Assembly (NCBI RefSeq): GCF_029278565.1
Contig: NZ_CP119559.1
Span: 2,108,001 to 2,172,000, forward strand
Length of the DNA stretch: 64,000 nt
Origin: Haloarcula halophila
GTDB taxonomy: Archaea; Halobacteriota; Halobacteria; Halobacteriales; Haloarculaceae
Direction of reading: 5' to 3'
Position numbers and translations under genes: made by a program. The notes below the pieces were generated by a model. That model saw only the letters and a list, made by a program, of their open reading frames with translations, was not told where the DNA came from and searched no databases. Every line of letters starts with the position of its first letter. The stretch's first letter is position 1. Shown here in pieces: positions 17,106 through 26,687 of the stretch.

Positions 17106-18850
17106 CACCCACCGAACGGGACGGTTCCGCTCCGGACGACAGCGATCCGATCCGGGTCGCCGTTGCCTGTTCGGGGCTCGAACTCCCGTCCTGGCAAGCA
17201 CGGGTGATCCAGTCGTTGCGTTCGGTCGACTCCGTGGCGCTCGTGTTGCTCCTCGACGAATCACCGGCCACGGGCCGGCCCGCCTCAGCCCACCTCGATC
17301 CGGGTCGGCGGCTGTCGGCAGTCCCGGACGCGACGACTGATCCGTCCTGGTCGGTGTGGGACAACTGGCAGCGGCTTACCCCCAGGCCCGGTGCCAGCAC
17401 GATCGTCGATCTGACCGACGAACTGGGTGGCGTCGAGCGGGTCCCGATCCAGGGCCGCCGCGATGACGGCGCGGTCGAGGTGGGCGAGCGAGCACGGCGG
17501 GCGGTCTCGCTGTCTGACCTCGACGTGTTGGTCCGGCTCGGTGGGCTCGCACTCAAGGACGAGGCGGTTCTGTCGGCCCCGACCTACGGGGTCTGGGAGT
17601 TCCGGTACGGCGGCGACGGCCAGGGTGGAACCTGGCCCCCCTGTGTCGACGAACTCCGTGCCGGCCATCCAGTCACACACGCCGCGCTCTGGCGAGTGAC
17701 CGGCCCGAACACCGGCGTTCCGTTGCGCCGTGGGACGTTCCCGACGGTCGGCCACTCCTGGCCGGCGACCGTCGACCGGCTCTTCGCGGGGAGCGCGCGC
17801 TGGCCCGCCGCCGTCGCCGTCGACATCGCGATCGGCGAGGCGGACTACCTGGACGGCGAGTCGGTCCCGATCGACCGTGAGGCGGGTCGGGAACCCGGCG
17901 TCGGCGGCGTCGCCGGACTGGCGTTCGCACAGATCCGGGCAGCGTGGGACCTCATGACGAGCGGCAGCGGCGTCTGGAGTATCGGGGTCACCGACACGCC
18001 GATCGAGGCCGTCGTCGCCGATCCGGCGGGGACCGACTTCGAGTGGTTCCCGCTCCCGGACAGCCGGCGGTTCGTCGCGGACCCGTTCCCGGTCCGGATC
18101 GACGGCGACCCGTATCTCCTCTTCGAGGACTTCCCCTTCGACACCTCGAAGGGAGTCATCTCGGCGCTCAGTCTCGACGACGACCTCTCGTTTGCCAACA
18201 CCGAAGTCGTGTTCGAACAGCCGTTCCATCTCTCCTACCCGTACGCGTTCGTCCACGACGGCTCGACCTACGTCACGCCGGAGATGGCGGAGGGCAACGA
18301 GATCAGCCTCTACGAACTCCACGGCCCGGCCGAGTGGGAACACGTCGAGACGCTCGTCCCCGACGTGATGGGGATCGACCCGACCGTGATTCAACACGAC
18401 GGGCGCTGGTGGCTGTTTTGCACGCTGCTCGACGAGCTTCCGGAGACCAACCTCCACGTCTACCACGCCCCGTCGCTGCGTGGCGACTGGGTCCCCCACG
18501 CCAACAACCCCGTCAAGAGCGACGTTCGCTCGGTTCGGCCCGCGGGGACGCCCTGGACCGAGGACGGGACGCTCTATCGACCCGGCCAGTACTGTGCCGG
18601 CGGGTACGGGAAACGCGTCGTCGTCAACCGGGTCGACCGGCTGACGCCGACGGCCTTCGAGGAGACCGTCGTCGGTGAACTCGTGCCCGATGCGGACGGT
18701 CCCTACGCCGGCGGCCGGCACACGCTCGCGGCCAACGAGGACGTCACGGTGATCGACGGCTACCATTCCGTCGTCGATACCTACCACACGCTCCGACGTG
18801 CTCGGATCGTCCTGCAGGGGCTCTCGAACCGCCTGCCACGGTTCCCGTAG
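17102..18850 (+). CDS. Formyltransferase-like / beta-propeller (GINT1-type) fusion protein
   Basis: A 582-residue soluble protein in two parts. Residues about 15-240 resemble the formyltransferase fold; DVLVRLGGLALKDEAVLSAPTYGVWEFRYG is the kind of segment seen in methionyl-tRNA-formyltransferase relatives acting on sugar nucleotides. Residues about 270-570 resemble the five-bladed propeller of glucosamine inositolphosphorylceramide transferase N-terminal domains and GH43-like proteins (RRFVADPFPV, LLFEDFPFDTSKGVIS, LSYPYAFVHDG, YVTPEMAEGNEISLYE, WWLFCTL). It starts with GTG inside the stop of the preceding gene. It probably modifies or transfers a sugar in the local glycan. The reaction is not known. 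Confidence 0.7.
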   Translation: MTPTERDGSAPDDSDPIRVAVACSGLELPSWQARVIQSLRSVDSVALVLLLDESPATGRPASAHLDPGRRLSAVPDATTDPSWSVWDNWQRLTPRPGASTIVDLTDELGGVERVPIQGRRDDGAVEVGERARRAVSLSDLDVLVRLGGLALKDEAVLSAPTYGVWEFRYGGDGQGGTWPPCVDELRAGHPVTHAALWRVTGPNTGVPLRRGTFPTVGHSWPATVDRLFAGSARWPAAVAVDIAIGEADYLDGESVPIDREAGREPGVGGVAGLAFAQIRAAWDLMTSGSGVWSIGVTDTPIEAVVADPAGTDFEWFPLPDSRRFVADPFPVRIDGDPYLLFEDFPFDTSKGVISALSLDDDLSFANTEVVFEQPFHLSYPYAFVHDGSTYVTPEMAEGNEISLYELHGPAEWEHVETLVPDVMGIDPTVIQHDGRWWLFCTLLDELPETNLHVYHAPSLRGDWVPHANNPVKSDVRSVRPAGTPWTEDGTLYRPGQYCAGGYGKRVVVNRVDRLTPTAFEETVVGELVPDADGPYAGGRHTLAANEDVTVIDGYHSVVDTYHTLRRARIVLQGLSNRLPRFP

Positions 18851-18958
18851 ACGAAACGTCCCGTCCGTCACGAATTTCGGTGTACCGACGGACGGCCGAA
18901 CTACCGGGGGGACGCCCCCTTCTCGACCGATCAGAGAAAGTCCGGGAGCGGGCGCCGT

Positions 18959-19228
18959 TCAGGCGGATTCGTGGCCACGCGTCCAACCGGGGTCGTGGCC
19001 GGTGCGGTCTATCACGTCGGAACGGCACGCCGGGCAGTAGTCGGGGGTGACGGATCCGCTTCGAGGAACGTACACAGCGCCGCCGCATTTCACGCACGCA
19101 TCCGCGACGATGGTCGCACAGTCAGCACAGACGTTGAAGTCGTCGGCCGTGAGCTCGCGCAGGGGTTCGAGTCGTTTGTTCAAGAGATACTCGTCGATAA
19201 CCGTCTGGCAGCTGTGACACGGTTGCAT
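18959..19228 (-). CDS. Small zinc-ribbon protein
   Basis: An 89-residue protein with four CxxC pairs (CHSC, CADC, CVKC, CPAC), enough for two structural zinc sites. It has no enzyme motif. Divergent from the cold-shock gene, with a candidate TATA element on its strand at about 19259-19269 (AAGTATTTACC). Small zinc-finger proteins are numerous in haloarchaea and mostly uncharacterised. Confidence 0.78.
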   Translation of the reverse strand: MQPCHSCQTVIDEYLLNKRLEPLRELTADDFNVCADCATIVADACVKCGGAVYVPRSGSVTPDYCPACRSDVIDRTGHDPGWTRGHESA

Positions 19229-19408
19229 GACGATGCGGATTACATCTCGCGACCACGGGGTAAATACTTGCCTCCGAAAACGGGGTGGCTCCTGTGATTC
19301 GAACGAACCGAACTCCCGACGCCCATCCCACAGGCGTCGGAACGGAAGCGCCGTGGTACCCCGACTCTCGGAAGTGTTATCCGCGGGGCGGGGTTACATT
19401 TGTTTGTA

Positions 19409-19615
19409 ATGGCAAACGGTAAGGTTGACTTTTTCAACGACACTGGCGGCTACGGTTTCATTTCGACTGACGACGGCGACCTCGACGACGACGAAGACGT
19501 GTTCTTCCACATGGAGGACGTCGGCGGTCCGGACCTCGAAGAGGGGCAAGAAGTCGAGTTCGACATCGAATCATCCCAGAAGGGACCCCGCGCGACGAAC
19601 CTCGTCCGCAACTAA
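19409..19615 (+). CDS. Cold-shock domain protein (CspA-like)
   Basis: A 68-residue single-domain nucleic-acid-binding protein of the cold-shock family. The RNP1-like segment GYGFIS and RNP2-like DVFFHMEDV are present, within an unusually acidic haloarchaeal version (DDGDLDDDEDV). It is expected to bind single-stranded RNA or DNA and act as a chaperone. The ATG at 19409 gives MANGKVDFF, the standard haloarchaeal start; the TTG nine bases earlier is less likely. A TATA-like GTTATC lies about 30 nt upstream, suggesting a leaderless transcript. Confidence 0.93.
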   Translation: MANGKVDFFNDTGGYGFISTDDGDLDDDEDVFFHMEDVGGPDLEEGQEVEFDIESSQKGPRATNLVRN

Positions 19616-19747
19616 CGACTGAGCCTGCCCGTCGTTCGTAGCGATGGTCGGCGATTCGTTCTTCCGGATATCTACGCCGTAGCGAATGGTCTCGTCTCCT
19701 TCGTACTGACCGTCCCGAAAGCACCGGTCGTGTTCACCGACACGCTG

Positions 19748-20527
19748 TCAGGGGAGATACTTCGCGACCAGACTCCGACAGAGGTACGCCGCGGTGAACG
19801 GATGCGGGGAGAGCCGCAGGGCTCGGACGTAGTAATCGATCGCCCGGTCGTAGGCACCGGCCTCGTGGCAGGAGACGCCGGCCTGTGTGAACGACTGGAC
19901 GTAGTAGGGCTCGACGTACGGCTGTGCCTCGGGGACCCGCTGGCTCACCAGATAGGCGAACCGCTTGTCGACCGCGACGTAGTCGGTGACGGGGAGTTCG
20001 GTCGCGGTGACGCTCCGGTCGTGGGACCGCCGGGTGTACAGGTCCGGACAGAGGCAGACGCCCGCTTCCGTCGCGGCTTCGAGGATGAACAGCAGGTCCT
20101 CCCCCCGCGTCAGTCCTTCCTCGAAGGTAGTCGACACCTGCTCCGTATCGAGCAGGATCGACGGCGTCAGCGCCGCCATGTCGCCGAGCAACACCCGATA
20201 GACGAAGTCGTCCATCGACATCGGGTCCCCCTCGACGCAGATGCCCGCACCCGTCTCGGTCATCCGGTCGAGTTGCCGCGTGAGCTTCTCCGGTTCCCAG
20301 AGGTCGTCGGCGTCCAAGAACGCGACGTACCGGGTGTCGGCCCGTTCGAGCCCGTGGTTGCGCGCCCACGCCGGCCCGCGGTGGTCGGTGTCCTCGACGA
20401 CCAGACACTCCGTGGGGACCGACTGGGCAGCGACGGTCTCGCGGGCTTCAGCCAGCATCGACTCGGGGGTAAACTTCGGTCCGTACGGGATGACCACGGA
20501 GACAGTCGGGTAGTCGTCGCCCGGCAC
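19748..20527 (-). CDS. Family 2 glycosyltransferase
   Basis: A 259-residue soluble GT2 enzyme (GT-A fold). It has the opening strand PTVSVVIPYG, CLVVEDTDHRGPAWARNHGL, and YVAFLDADDLWEPEKL, in which the DAD motif binds the metal and nucleotide sugar. The C-terminal ~55 residues look like a TPR-type helical hairpin (GAYDRAIDYYVRALRLSP), an uncommon ending for this family. It lies 3 nt after the next GT2 gene on the same strand and is the last gene of a four-gene glycosyltransferase operon (24022 to 19748). Confidence 0.88.
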   Translation of the reverse strand: MPGDDYPTVSVVIPYGPKFTPESMLAEARETVAAQSVPTECLVVEDTDHRGPAWARNHGLERADTRYVAFLDADDLWEPEKLTRQLDRMTETGAGICVEGDPMSMDDFVYRVLLGDMAALTPSILLDTEQVSTTFEEGLTRGEDLLFILEAATEAGVCLCPDLYTRRSHDRSVTATELPVTDYVAVDKRFAYLVSQRVPEAQPYVEPYYVQSFTQAGVSCHEAGAYDRAIDYYVRALRLSPHPFTAAYLCRSLVAKYLP

Positions 20528-20530
20528 GGG

Positions 20531-21481
20531 TTACCGACCCCCCGCTGCACCGGCCCGCTTCAGCCGGCTCCGGGTGCCTATCACTGCCCACCAGGCCAGC
20601 CGGACCCAGTTTTTCGGCTCCAGCAGGGCGTCCGGTCGCAGATACGCGAGTCCGTCGCGGAACCGGCCGTTCTGGAAGAAGACGGCGACGATGTGGAGCC
20701 GGTGGACCCGGTTGATGTGGGTACCTTCGGCTTCGAACTCCCGGATCAGGTCGGCGTGGCGGGAGAGAAAGCGGCGTTTGTTGTCGACGAGTTCCTCCGG
20801 CGACGGGTCCCCGCCGGAAGACGGAACGACCACGAGCGCCTCGTCGACGTGGGCGATCTTCCCACGAGCGAGCAACTGGAGGACCAGATCCCAGTCCTCG
20901 TGGTCGACGAGTTCCTCGTCGAAGCCGTCGGTCGCCAACAGTGCCTCGCGCTCGACCAGCAGCGTCGAGCCCGGACCCATGAGGACGTTGACGGTGAGGA
21001 TCTCCCGTGCCAGTTCGCGCCCCCCCTCCAACGCGTTGGGGGCTGCGAACACCTCCCGGGAGAGCCAGTCGACGGTCCGCCCGAGCGCCGACGGCTTGGG
21101 GGTCAGGAACTCACAGTAGACGCCGATCCACTCCGGCGAGCGCCTCGATAGTTCGTCGAGTTGCCGTTCGAGTTTCCCGGGAAGCCAGTGGTCGTCAGAG
21201 TCGAGGAAGGCGACGTACTCGCCGCGTGCGGCGTCGATACCGGTGTTTCGTGCCACACTGCGACCACGGTTTCCTTCGTGGCCGATATATCGGACCCGCT
21301 CGTCGTCGATCCCGGCCACGACTGCCGCGGTGTCATCGGTGCTCCCGTCGTCGACGACGACGACTTCGATGTCGGTGACCGTCTGTGCGAGCGCGCTCTC
21401 GATCGCGCGCCGGACCGTGTCGGCGCGGTTGTAGGTCGGGATGACGACGCTGACGCGGGGCGGGCTGTCGGCCCCGGTCAT
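20531..21481 (-). CDS. Family 2 glycosyltransferase
   Basis: A 316-residue GT2 enzyme. RVSVVIPTYNRADTVRRAIES, VVVVDDGSTDDT, GRSVARNTGID and YVAFLDSDDHWLPGKLERQ give the full GT-A nucleotide-sugar-binding set. I prefer the ATG at 21481 (MTGADSPP); the ATG at 21493 is four codons upstream. Spaced 16 nt after the GT4 gene and 3 nt before the next GT2, it belongs to the same operon. It may add one sugar of the local surface glycan; sugar specificity cannot be read. Confidence 0.9.
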   Translation of the reverse strand: MTGADSPPRVSVVIPTYNRADTVRRAIESALAQTVTDIEVVVVDDGSTDDTAAVVAGIDDERVRYIGHEGNRGRSVARNTGIDAARGEYVAFLDSDDHWLPGKLERQLDELSRRSPEWIGVYCEFLTPKPSALGRTVDWLSREVFAAPNALEGGRELAREILTVNVLMGPGSTLLVEREALLATDGFDEELVDHEDWDLVLQLLARGKIAHVDEALVVVPSSGGDPSPEELVDNKRRFLSRHADLIREFEAEGTHINRVHRLHIVAVFFQNGRFRDGLAYLRPDALLEPKNWVRLAWWAVIGTRSRLKRAGAAGGR

Positions 21482-21497
21482 CGCTCCTGGCACGCGA

Positions 21498-22727
21498 TCA
21501 TCGGAACGCCTCTTTGTGGATGTCCGTGACCTGTTTAGCGTGGTGTTGCCAGGTCCACTGTTCGTCGAGCAACCGCTGGAGGGCCGCCTCGCCCATCTCC
21601 TGCAACTGTTCGGGGTCGTCGGCCATGCGATCGATGGCTCGCCGGAGTGCCTCCACGTCTCTGGACGGGATGAGTTCCCCGGTCACGCCGTCCTCGACCA
21701 TCTCCGGGATGCCGCCGACGTTCGTCGCGAGCGACGGGGTCTTCGCGGCCATCGCCTCGTAGATCACCGTCGGCCGTGCCTCGGTCCAACTCGGGTGGAC
21801 GAGCATGTCGGCGGCGACCTGCCAGCGGCGGAGCGCGACCGGATCGAGCCGCCAGAAGGAGTGGGCCGGGTGTGTCAGCTCGCCCAACTGGTCGAGCAGC
21901 CACCACCGCATGTCGCCCTCGTGGCCGACGGTGACGAGGTAGACGTCGTCCCTGTCGAGCCGTCGCATCGCCTCGATCAACTCCCTGAGGCCCTTCTGTT
22001 CGTAGTAGGCGCCGACGAACAGCAGGAGTGTGGTGTCCTCGTCGATGCCGAGTTCGTAACGGATCTGTTCGCGGCGGTCGGTCGGGAACTTCCGGGGGTC
22101 TTCCCCGATCGGGACCGTCTCGATCTTCTCGGGGGCGGTCAGCCTCCGCGCGATGTCGTTCAACTCGTCGCTGACGGTCAGGACCTTCGACGCGTAGCTC
22201 AGGGTCTCCCGGATGTGAGCCTTCGCATCGTCGGTGAACGTCTCGTAGTTTTTCAGTTCGGAGGCGTGGCTGGTCACGACGAGCGGGATGTCGTGGCGCC
22301 GGCAGTAGGGTAACATCCCGTAGCCGTCGAGGTAGATATCGCAGGTGTGGACCACGTCGTGGGGTGTCTCGAAGGTCCGCTCGACGTACCGGGGGACCCG
22401 CTTCTGCATCGACCGGCCGGAATAGTGGTAGAACCGGTTTTTCGGGATCGCGTACAGGAACCGGGGATAGTGGACGCGGTAGGTCCCCCAGCGTTCGGTC
22501 TGTGGGATGTTCCCGTACTCGGAGTTCGGACCGATCGGCGGCGCGAAGGGGGTCGGCGACACCACGTCGATCTCGGCGGCCGTCCGGTTGATCGCGTCGA
22601 GCGAGCGGTGGTTGAACGGCGTCCGCACCTGGAAGACGTGGTTCTGGTGGTGGGCCGAGGAGACCATCGCCCGGTACTGTACGTCGTTGGCCGACTCGAA
22701 GCTGGGGACCGACGAGAGATCCGTCAC
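21498..22727 (-). CDS. Family 4 glycosyltransferase
   Basis: A 409-residue GT-B-fold enzyme of family 4. The N-terminal lobe lacks the usual Gly-rich start but includes VVHTCDIYLDGYGMLPYCR and VVTSHASELKNYE. The C-terminal donor-binding lobe has LLLFVGAYYEQKGLRELIEAM, VHPSWTEARPTVIYEAMAAKTP and NVGGIPEMVEDGVTG, which holds the E-x7-E-type donor motif. Its start overlaps the stop of the upstream GT4 by 4 nt (ATGA). It is part of the four-gene operon ending at 19748. Confidence 0.9.
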   Translation of the reverse strand: MTDLSSVPSFESANDVQYRAMVSSAHHQNHVFQVRTPFNHRSLDAINRTAAEIDVVSPTPFAPPIGPNSEYGNIPQTERWGTYRVHYPRFLYAIPKNRFYHYSGRSMQKRVPRYVERTFETPHDVVHTCDIYLDGYGMLPYCRRHDIPLVVTSHASELKNYETFTDDAKAHIRETLSYASKVLTVSDELNDIARRLTAPEKIETVPIGEDPRKFPTDRREQIRYELGIDEDTTLLLFVGAYYEQKGLRELIEAMRRLDRDDVYLVTVGHEGDMRWWLLDQLGELTHPAHSFWRLDPVALRRWQVAADMLVHPSWTEARPTVIYEAMAAKTPSLATNVGGIPEMVEDGVTGELIPSRDVEALRRAIDRMADDPEQLQEMGEAALQRLLDEQWTWQHHAKQVTDIHKEAFR

Positions 22728-23998
22728 CGGTGCCCTCCCGTGGTCGCGACGAGGTCACGCAACATCCCGGCGAGTCGCTCCCCGAGGACGCGCCGGTCGT
22801 AGTGTTGTTCGACGTGCTCGCGGGCCTGTCTCCCCAGTCGCTCGCGCTGGTCGGGATCGGCGAGCAGTTCGTCGAACGCGGCGGCCAGGGCCTCGGGGGA
22901 GTTCCCGACGGCGAGCCCCCCCTCCGAGGCGTCGATGAGATCGCTGAACGCCCCCATGTCGGTCCCGACGACCGGGAGGCCACTCGCCATGTACTCGTAG
23001 GTCTTCAGCGGGACGGCATAGCGCAGTCCCGGCGTGTCTTTCAACGGAGCGACCCCGATCGAGGCCGAGGCGAGCAACCCGGGCACCGCGTCGCGTTCGA
23101 CGGGGCCGTGGATCTCGACGCGGTCCTCGACGCCGAGTTCGGCGACCACCGCCTCCAGGCGCGATCTGGTGTCCCCGTCGCCGACGAGTTTCAGCGTCGC
23201 GTCGTGCTCGATCAGCGCCATCGCCCGGATACACGCTTCCAGGTCCTGGGCGTGACCGAAGATCCCCGTGTAGATGATCGTCCGGCCGTCGTCACCGGTC
23301 CCGCGATCCGGGCCGAACCGCTGGACGTCGACGGCGTTGGGTGCGACGAGGAACCGTTGCGCGATCGCGGGGCCGTGGGCGCGTTCCAGCAGGCGACTCA
23401 TCTCCTCGGTCGTCGTCAGAATCCGGTCGGCCCGCAACAGCAGCAGGTGTTCGTAGCGCCGACTCAACCGTGTCGAGAGGCTCGTCTCGCGGATGAACCC
23501 GAGCCCCGCCGCGGCGTCGATCCAGAGGTCGCCCACGTCGACGACCAGGGGCTTGCGGGTGAGTTCGCCGAAGACGAGCCCCGGAATCCCGGTGAACACC
23601 GGCGGCGTGGTACAGACGACGGCGTCGAACTTCCGGCGGTGGTACAACAGCCACAGCGTCGCGTGCAGTGCGAACAGAAAGTAGTACGCGAGCCGTTCGA
23701 GCGCGTTCGGGTCGACGCGGCTCGGTTGCCAGGCCCACAGCCGGTGGACGTCGATATCGCCGTCGGTCGTCCGCTCGTGGCGCCGCCAGCTCCGGGCGTA
23801 CGTCTCCGGGGGATACGACAGGGGCGGTGCGACCACACTCACCTCGACCCCGTCGTGTGCGAGCTGCCGGGCCGTGTCACCGACGCGTGACGCGTTGCCA
23901 CCCAACTCCGGCGGATACTGCTGGCTGACGAGCGCGACCCGGACGGGTCCCGAGTCACCTCCGACCTCAGAACTGCCTCTTCGGGAACCAACTGACAT
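22724..23998 (-). CDS. Family 4 glycosyltransferase
   Basis: A 424-residue GT-B enzyme (432 if the upstream ATG at 24022 is used). VALVSQQYPPELGGNASRV opens the acceptor lobe; PLVVDVGDLWIDAAAGLG sits in the linker zone. The donor lobe has TIIYTGIFGHAQDLEACIRAM, GVAPLKDTPGLRYAVPLKTYEYMASGLPVV and EGGLAVGNSPEAL. The lobe order resembles WcaI/colanic-acid-type glycosyltransferases. It is first in the GT operon; the beta-helix lipoprotein gene ends 30-55 nt upstream on the same strand. Confidence 0.9.
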   Translation of the reverse strand: MSVGSRRGSSEVGGDSGPVRVALVSQQYPPELGGNASRVGDTARQLAHDGVEVSVVAPPLSYPPETYARSWRRHERTTDGDIDVHRLWAWQPSRVDPNALERLAYYFLFALHATLWLLYHRRKFDAVVCTTPPVFTGIPGLVFGELTRKPLVVDVGDLWIDAAAGLGFIRETSLSTRLSRRYEHLLLLRADRILTTTEEMSRLLERAHGPAIAQRFLVAPNAVDVQRFGPDRGTGDDGRTIIYTGIFGHAQDLEACIRAMALIEHDATLKLVGDGDTRSRLEAVVAELGVEDRVEIHGPVERDAVPGLLASASIGVAPLKDTPGLRYAVPLKTYEYMASGLPVVGTDMGAFSDLIDASEGGLAVGNSPEALAAAFDELLADPDQRERLGRQAREHVEQHYDRRVLGERLAGMLRDLVATTGGHR

Positions 23999-24052
23999 CT
24001 GTCTGCGTATCAAATGCAGCACAGAACGCTTAGCCTTTCCGGCGTCGGCCGG

Positions 24053-25252
24053 TCACAGCCCCGTCCCGGCGTCGCCCAGTGCCCTGAGTCCGCCGGTGGT
24101 GTCCGAACCGTGTGAGACGGTGACGTCCCCGGCCGTCCCGAGATAAAAACACGGCCGAGCACTGTCTCCGGCCGCGGCCAGTTCGACGACGCCACGGGTC
24201 AGCGTGGGTGAATCGCCAGCGGGGTCGTACGGTCCGAGGAACTTCTGTGCCGGGTCGGCCCCGACGACCTCGTCGCCCGAGAGGCGGTAGGCAAACTCGG
24301 CGGTCCCGGTGACGTGTTTGACCGTTCCGATGCGGGCCGGCCGGCCACCGCTCAGATCGACGATGGCGGTCGGGACGGTCTCGGCTTCGTGGGGCTCCCA
24401 GTGGACGTGATCGATCTGGAGGTTGGCGTCACCGGTCTGTTCGACGGCGGTTCCGGCGGTCCCGCCCATCGTGAGATACTCGATCCGCTGGCTCCCGCCC
24501 CGGGAGAAAAACACCGTCGAGTCGGTCCCGCTGTACCCCGATCGGGGGTAGATAGCGAGGGTCCCGAACCAGTTGGCCGGGCCGTAGTAGGAGCCGAAGT
24601 CGAAGAGGCCGTCCTCGCTGCCGGCGTCGCACTCGTAGACGGTCAACTGCCGGTGGCGACACTGGAAGGGGCCGACGCCCTGGTCGACGCGGTACACCGA
24701 GTTGTTCCAGCCCCACAACAGCAGGTGGCCGACGATCAACTCCTGGGTGTCGCCCTCGCGGTGGTGGATGGCGGCGCCGGAGTCGGCGTCCAGTCCCGGC
24801 CCGTTGAGCGCGAACTGGTCCAGGAGTACGCGATCGATACCGTCCGGATCGGCGAAGACCAGCCCGTCGGTCTCGGGCGTCGTGATGTCCAGTTCGGACA
24901 CGTCGGGGCCGAACCCGACGACCGAGGTGTTCGACCGGAGTCGGATCGGTCCCTCGTCCCGGACCCGCCCCGGCGGGAGACAGATCGTCCCGCCAGCCGC
25001 ACCGAGGGAATCGATGGCGTCCCCGACTGGCGTCGTCGTCTCAGCGGGATCGACGAGGGTCGGCTCGTCGGTGTCGGCACTCAGGACGACTACTGTCCCC
25101 GACAGCAACGCGGTCGTGACGTCGTCGGTGCCGCCACCGAGTCCGACACAACCTGCTACCGCAGCTAGCCCGACGGCGCCGGCACCGAGGAGGTAGTCCC
25201 GCCGTGAGACGCCACGTTCCCCGGCTCCGTCACCTGTCGGGTCGTTCGTCAT
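24053..25252 (-). CDS. Tat-exported beta-helix lipoprotein (pectate-lyase-like)
   Basis: A 399-residue surface lipoprotein. The start holds a twin-Arg signal (SRRDYLLGAG) ending in the lipobox VAGC (Cys about 35). The body is a right-handed parallel beta-helix of the pectate-lyase-3 type: AIDSLGAAGGTICLPPGRV, then short repeats of alternating hydrophobic strands with VVGFGPDVSELDI. No obvious pectate-lyase catalytic Lys/Arg/Ca triad can be assigned by eye. It is paralogous to the neighbouring protein at 25365-26687 ([21 protein letters not shown] occurs in both, near-identical in DNA). It is third in the LamG/beta-helix operon after a 112-nt gap. Confidence 0.78.
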   Translation of the reverse strand: MTNDPTGDGAGERGVSRRDYLLGAGAVGLAAVAGCVGLGGGTDDVTTALLSGTVVVLSADTDEPTLVDPAETTTPVGDAIDSLGAAGGTICLPPGRVRDEGPIRLRSNTSVVGFGPDVSELDITTPETDGLVFADPDGIDRVLLDQFALNGPGLDADSGAAIHHREGDTQELIVGHLLLWGWNNSVYRVDQGVGPFQCRHRQLTVYECDAGSEDGLFDFGSYYGPANWFGTLAIYPRSGYSGTDSTVFFSRGGSQRIEYLTMGGTAGTAVEQTGDANLQIDHVHWEPHEAETVPTAIVDLSGGRPARIGTVKHVTGTAEFAYRLSGDEVVGADPAQKFLGPYDPAGDSPTLTRGVVELAAAGDSARPCFYLGTAGDVTVSHGSDTTGGLRALGDAGTGL

Positions 25253-25364
25253 AGCGGCCGTTGTGTGGCCACCGTCATAGCCTCACCGACTCTGCCGACG
25301 ACTGGGAGCCGCTCCCGGGCTGACCGGTGACCCGGCTTCGGGACTACCGGGCCGGCGAACCGGG

Positions 25365-26687
25365 TTAGAATCCCGTCCCGGCGGTTCCGAGCGCCCGGAA
25401 CCCGCCGGTGCTTCCCTGGCTGTGCGTGACGGCCACGTCGTCGGGCGATCCCTGGTACAACGAGGGCGCCGTGGGGTCGGTCGGGTGGGCGAGGTTGACG
25501 ATGGTCTCGCCCAGCGACGCCTCCTGGCCGAGTTCGATGTACGGCCCCAGGATCTTCCTGTTGGGTGCGTTCCCGAGGTAGGAGTCGTAGTCCAGTTCGT
25601 AGACGTAGTCCGGCGCACCGGTGACGTGTTTGACCGTGTCGATGGTCGCCGTCCCGTGGCCCCGCAGGCGGACGATCGCCGACGACTCGGCGACCTGACC
25701 GACCGGTTCGTAGTGGACGTTGCCGAACTCGATGACGCTGTCCCAGGTCTGATCGATCGCGTAGCCGGTCGACCCGCCCATCGTGAGGTAGTCGACGGTC
25801 TGGGTCCCGCCCCGGGAGTAGAACACCGTCGAGTTCTCGCCGCTGGAATCCGGGATGGGATAGACGGCGATGGTCCCGAACCAGTTGGCCGGGCCGTAGT
25901 ACGACCGGAACTCGAAGAGGCCGTCCTCGGCGCCGGCGTCACAGTCGTAGACGATCATCTGTTCGTGGCGGCACTGGAAGGGGCCGACGCCCTGGTCGAC
26001 GCGGTACACCGAGTTGTTCCAGCCCCAGAACAGCAACCGCCCGATACGGAGGTTCATCGTGTCCCGGTTGGTGTGGTGGATGGCGACGCCGGTCGGATCG
26101 GTCCCGCCCGGCCCGTTGAGCGCGAACCCGCCGAGGCTGACGTCGGGCGTCCCGCTGTCGCGGTCGAACACGATCCCGTCGGCCGTCTGCTCGGTGATAT
26201 CGAGTTCCGTCACCTCGGCCCCGAAGCCGGTCATCGTGGTGTTCTCGTAGGGGCGGATGTTCCCAGGGGTCGAGATCCGGCCCGGCGGGAGGCGGATCTC
26301 GCCCCCGTCGTTGGCCCCCAGAACGTCGTAGGCGTCCTGGATCGGCGTGTTCGTCCCCGACGGCGTGACGACCTCCGGCGACGAGAGGTCCCGGGCGAGG
26401 ACGACGATGTTCCCGGCGATCAGCTCCGCCTCGATGTCGGTCCCGCCGCTGGCACCGCCGCTGTCGATCGTTCCGAGTTGGACCCAGTTCCCGCCGTCGC
26501 CGATGTAGACCGCGCCGGTGTCGGTCGCCAGGAACTTCGCCCCCGACTTGGCGGCGTAGTTCGAGCGAGCGTCGTCGGTATCGCGGATCTCGACGTCGGT
26601 GTCGATGCGTTCGAAGTTTCTGTTCAACGGTTCGTGCCAGTCCAGCGTCCCCGCTGACGGCGTCTCGTATTGGTGGTTGTCTGTCAT
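25365..26687 (-). CDS. Beta-helix protein without a signal peptide, paralogue of 24053-25252
   Basis: A 440-residue beta-helix protein. There is no signal sequence; it begins [20 protein letters not shown] and has a tail-fibre-like start ([37 protein letters not shown]) before the helix ([19 protein letters not shown]). The C-terminus ([13 protein letters not shown]) closely matches its paralogue's (GGLRALGDAGTGL). Its ATG overlaps the stop of the LamG gene by 4 nt. Export without a signal would need a partner or a non-classical route; alternatively it works inside the cell. Function unknown. Confidence 0.75.
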   Translation of the reverse strand: MTDNHQYETPSAGTLDWHEPLNRNFERIDTDVEIRDTDDARSNYAAKSGAKFLATDTGAVYIGDGGNWVQLGTIDSGGASGGTDIEAELIAGNIVVLARDLSSPEVVTPSGTNTPIQDAYDVLGANDGGEIRLPPGRISTPGNIRPYENTTMTGFGAEVTELDITEQTADGIVFDRDSGTPDVSLGGFALNGPGGTDPTGVAIHHTNRDTMNLRIGRLLFWGWNNSVYRVDQGVGPFQCRHEQMIVYDCDAGAEDGLFEFRSYYGPANWFGTIAVYPIPDSSGENSTVFYSRGGTQTVDYLTMGGSTGYAIDQTWDSVIEFGNVHYEPVGQVAESSAIVRLRGHGTATIDTVKHVTGAPDYVYELDYDSYLGNAPNRKILGPYIELGQEASLGETIVNLAHPTDPTAPSLYQGSPDDVAVTHSQGSTGGFRALGTAGTGF

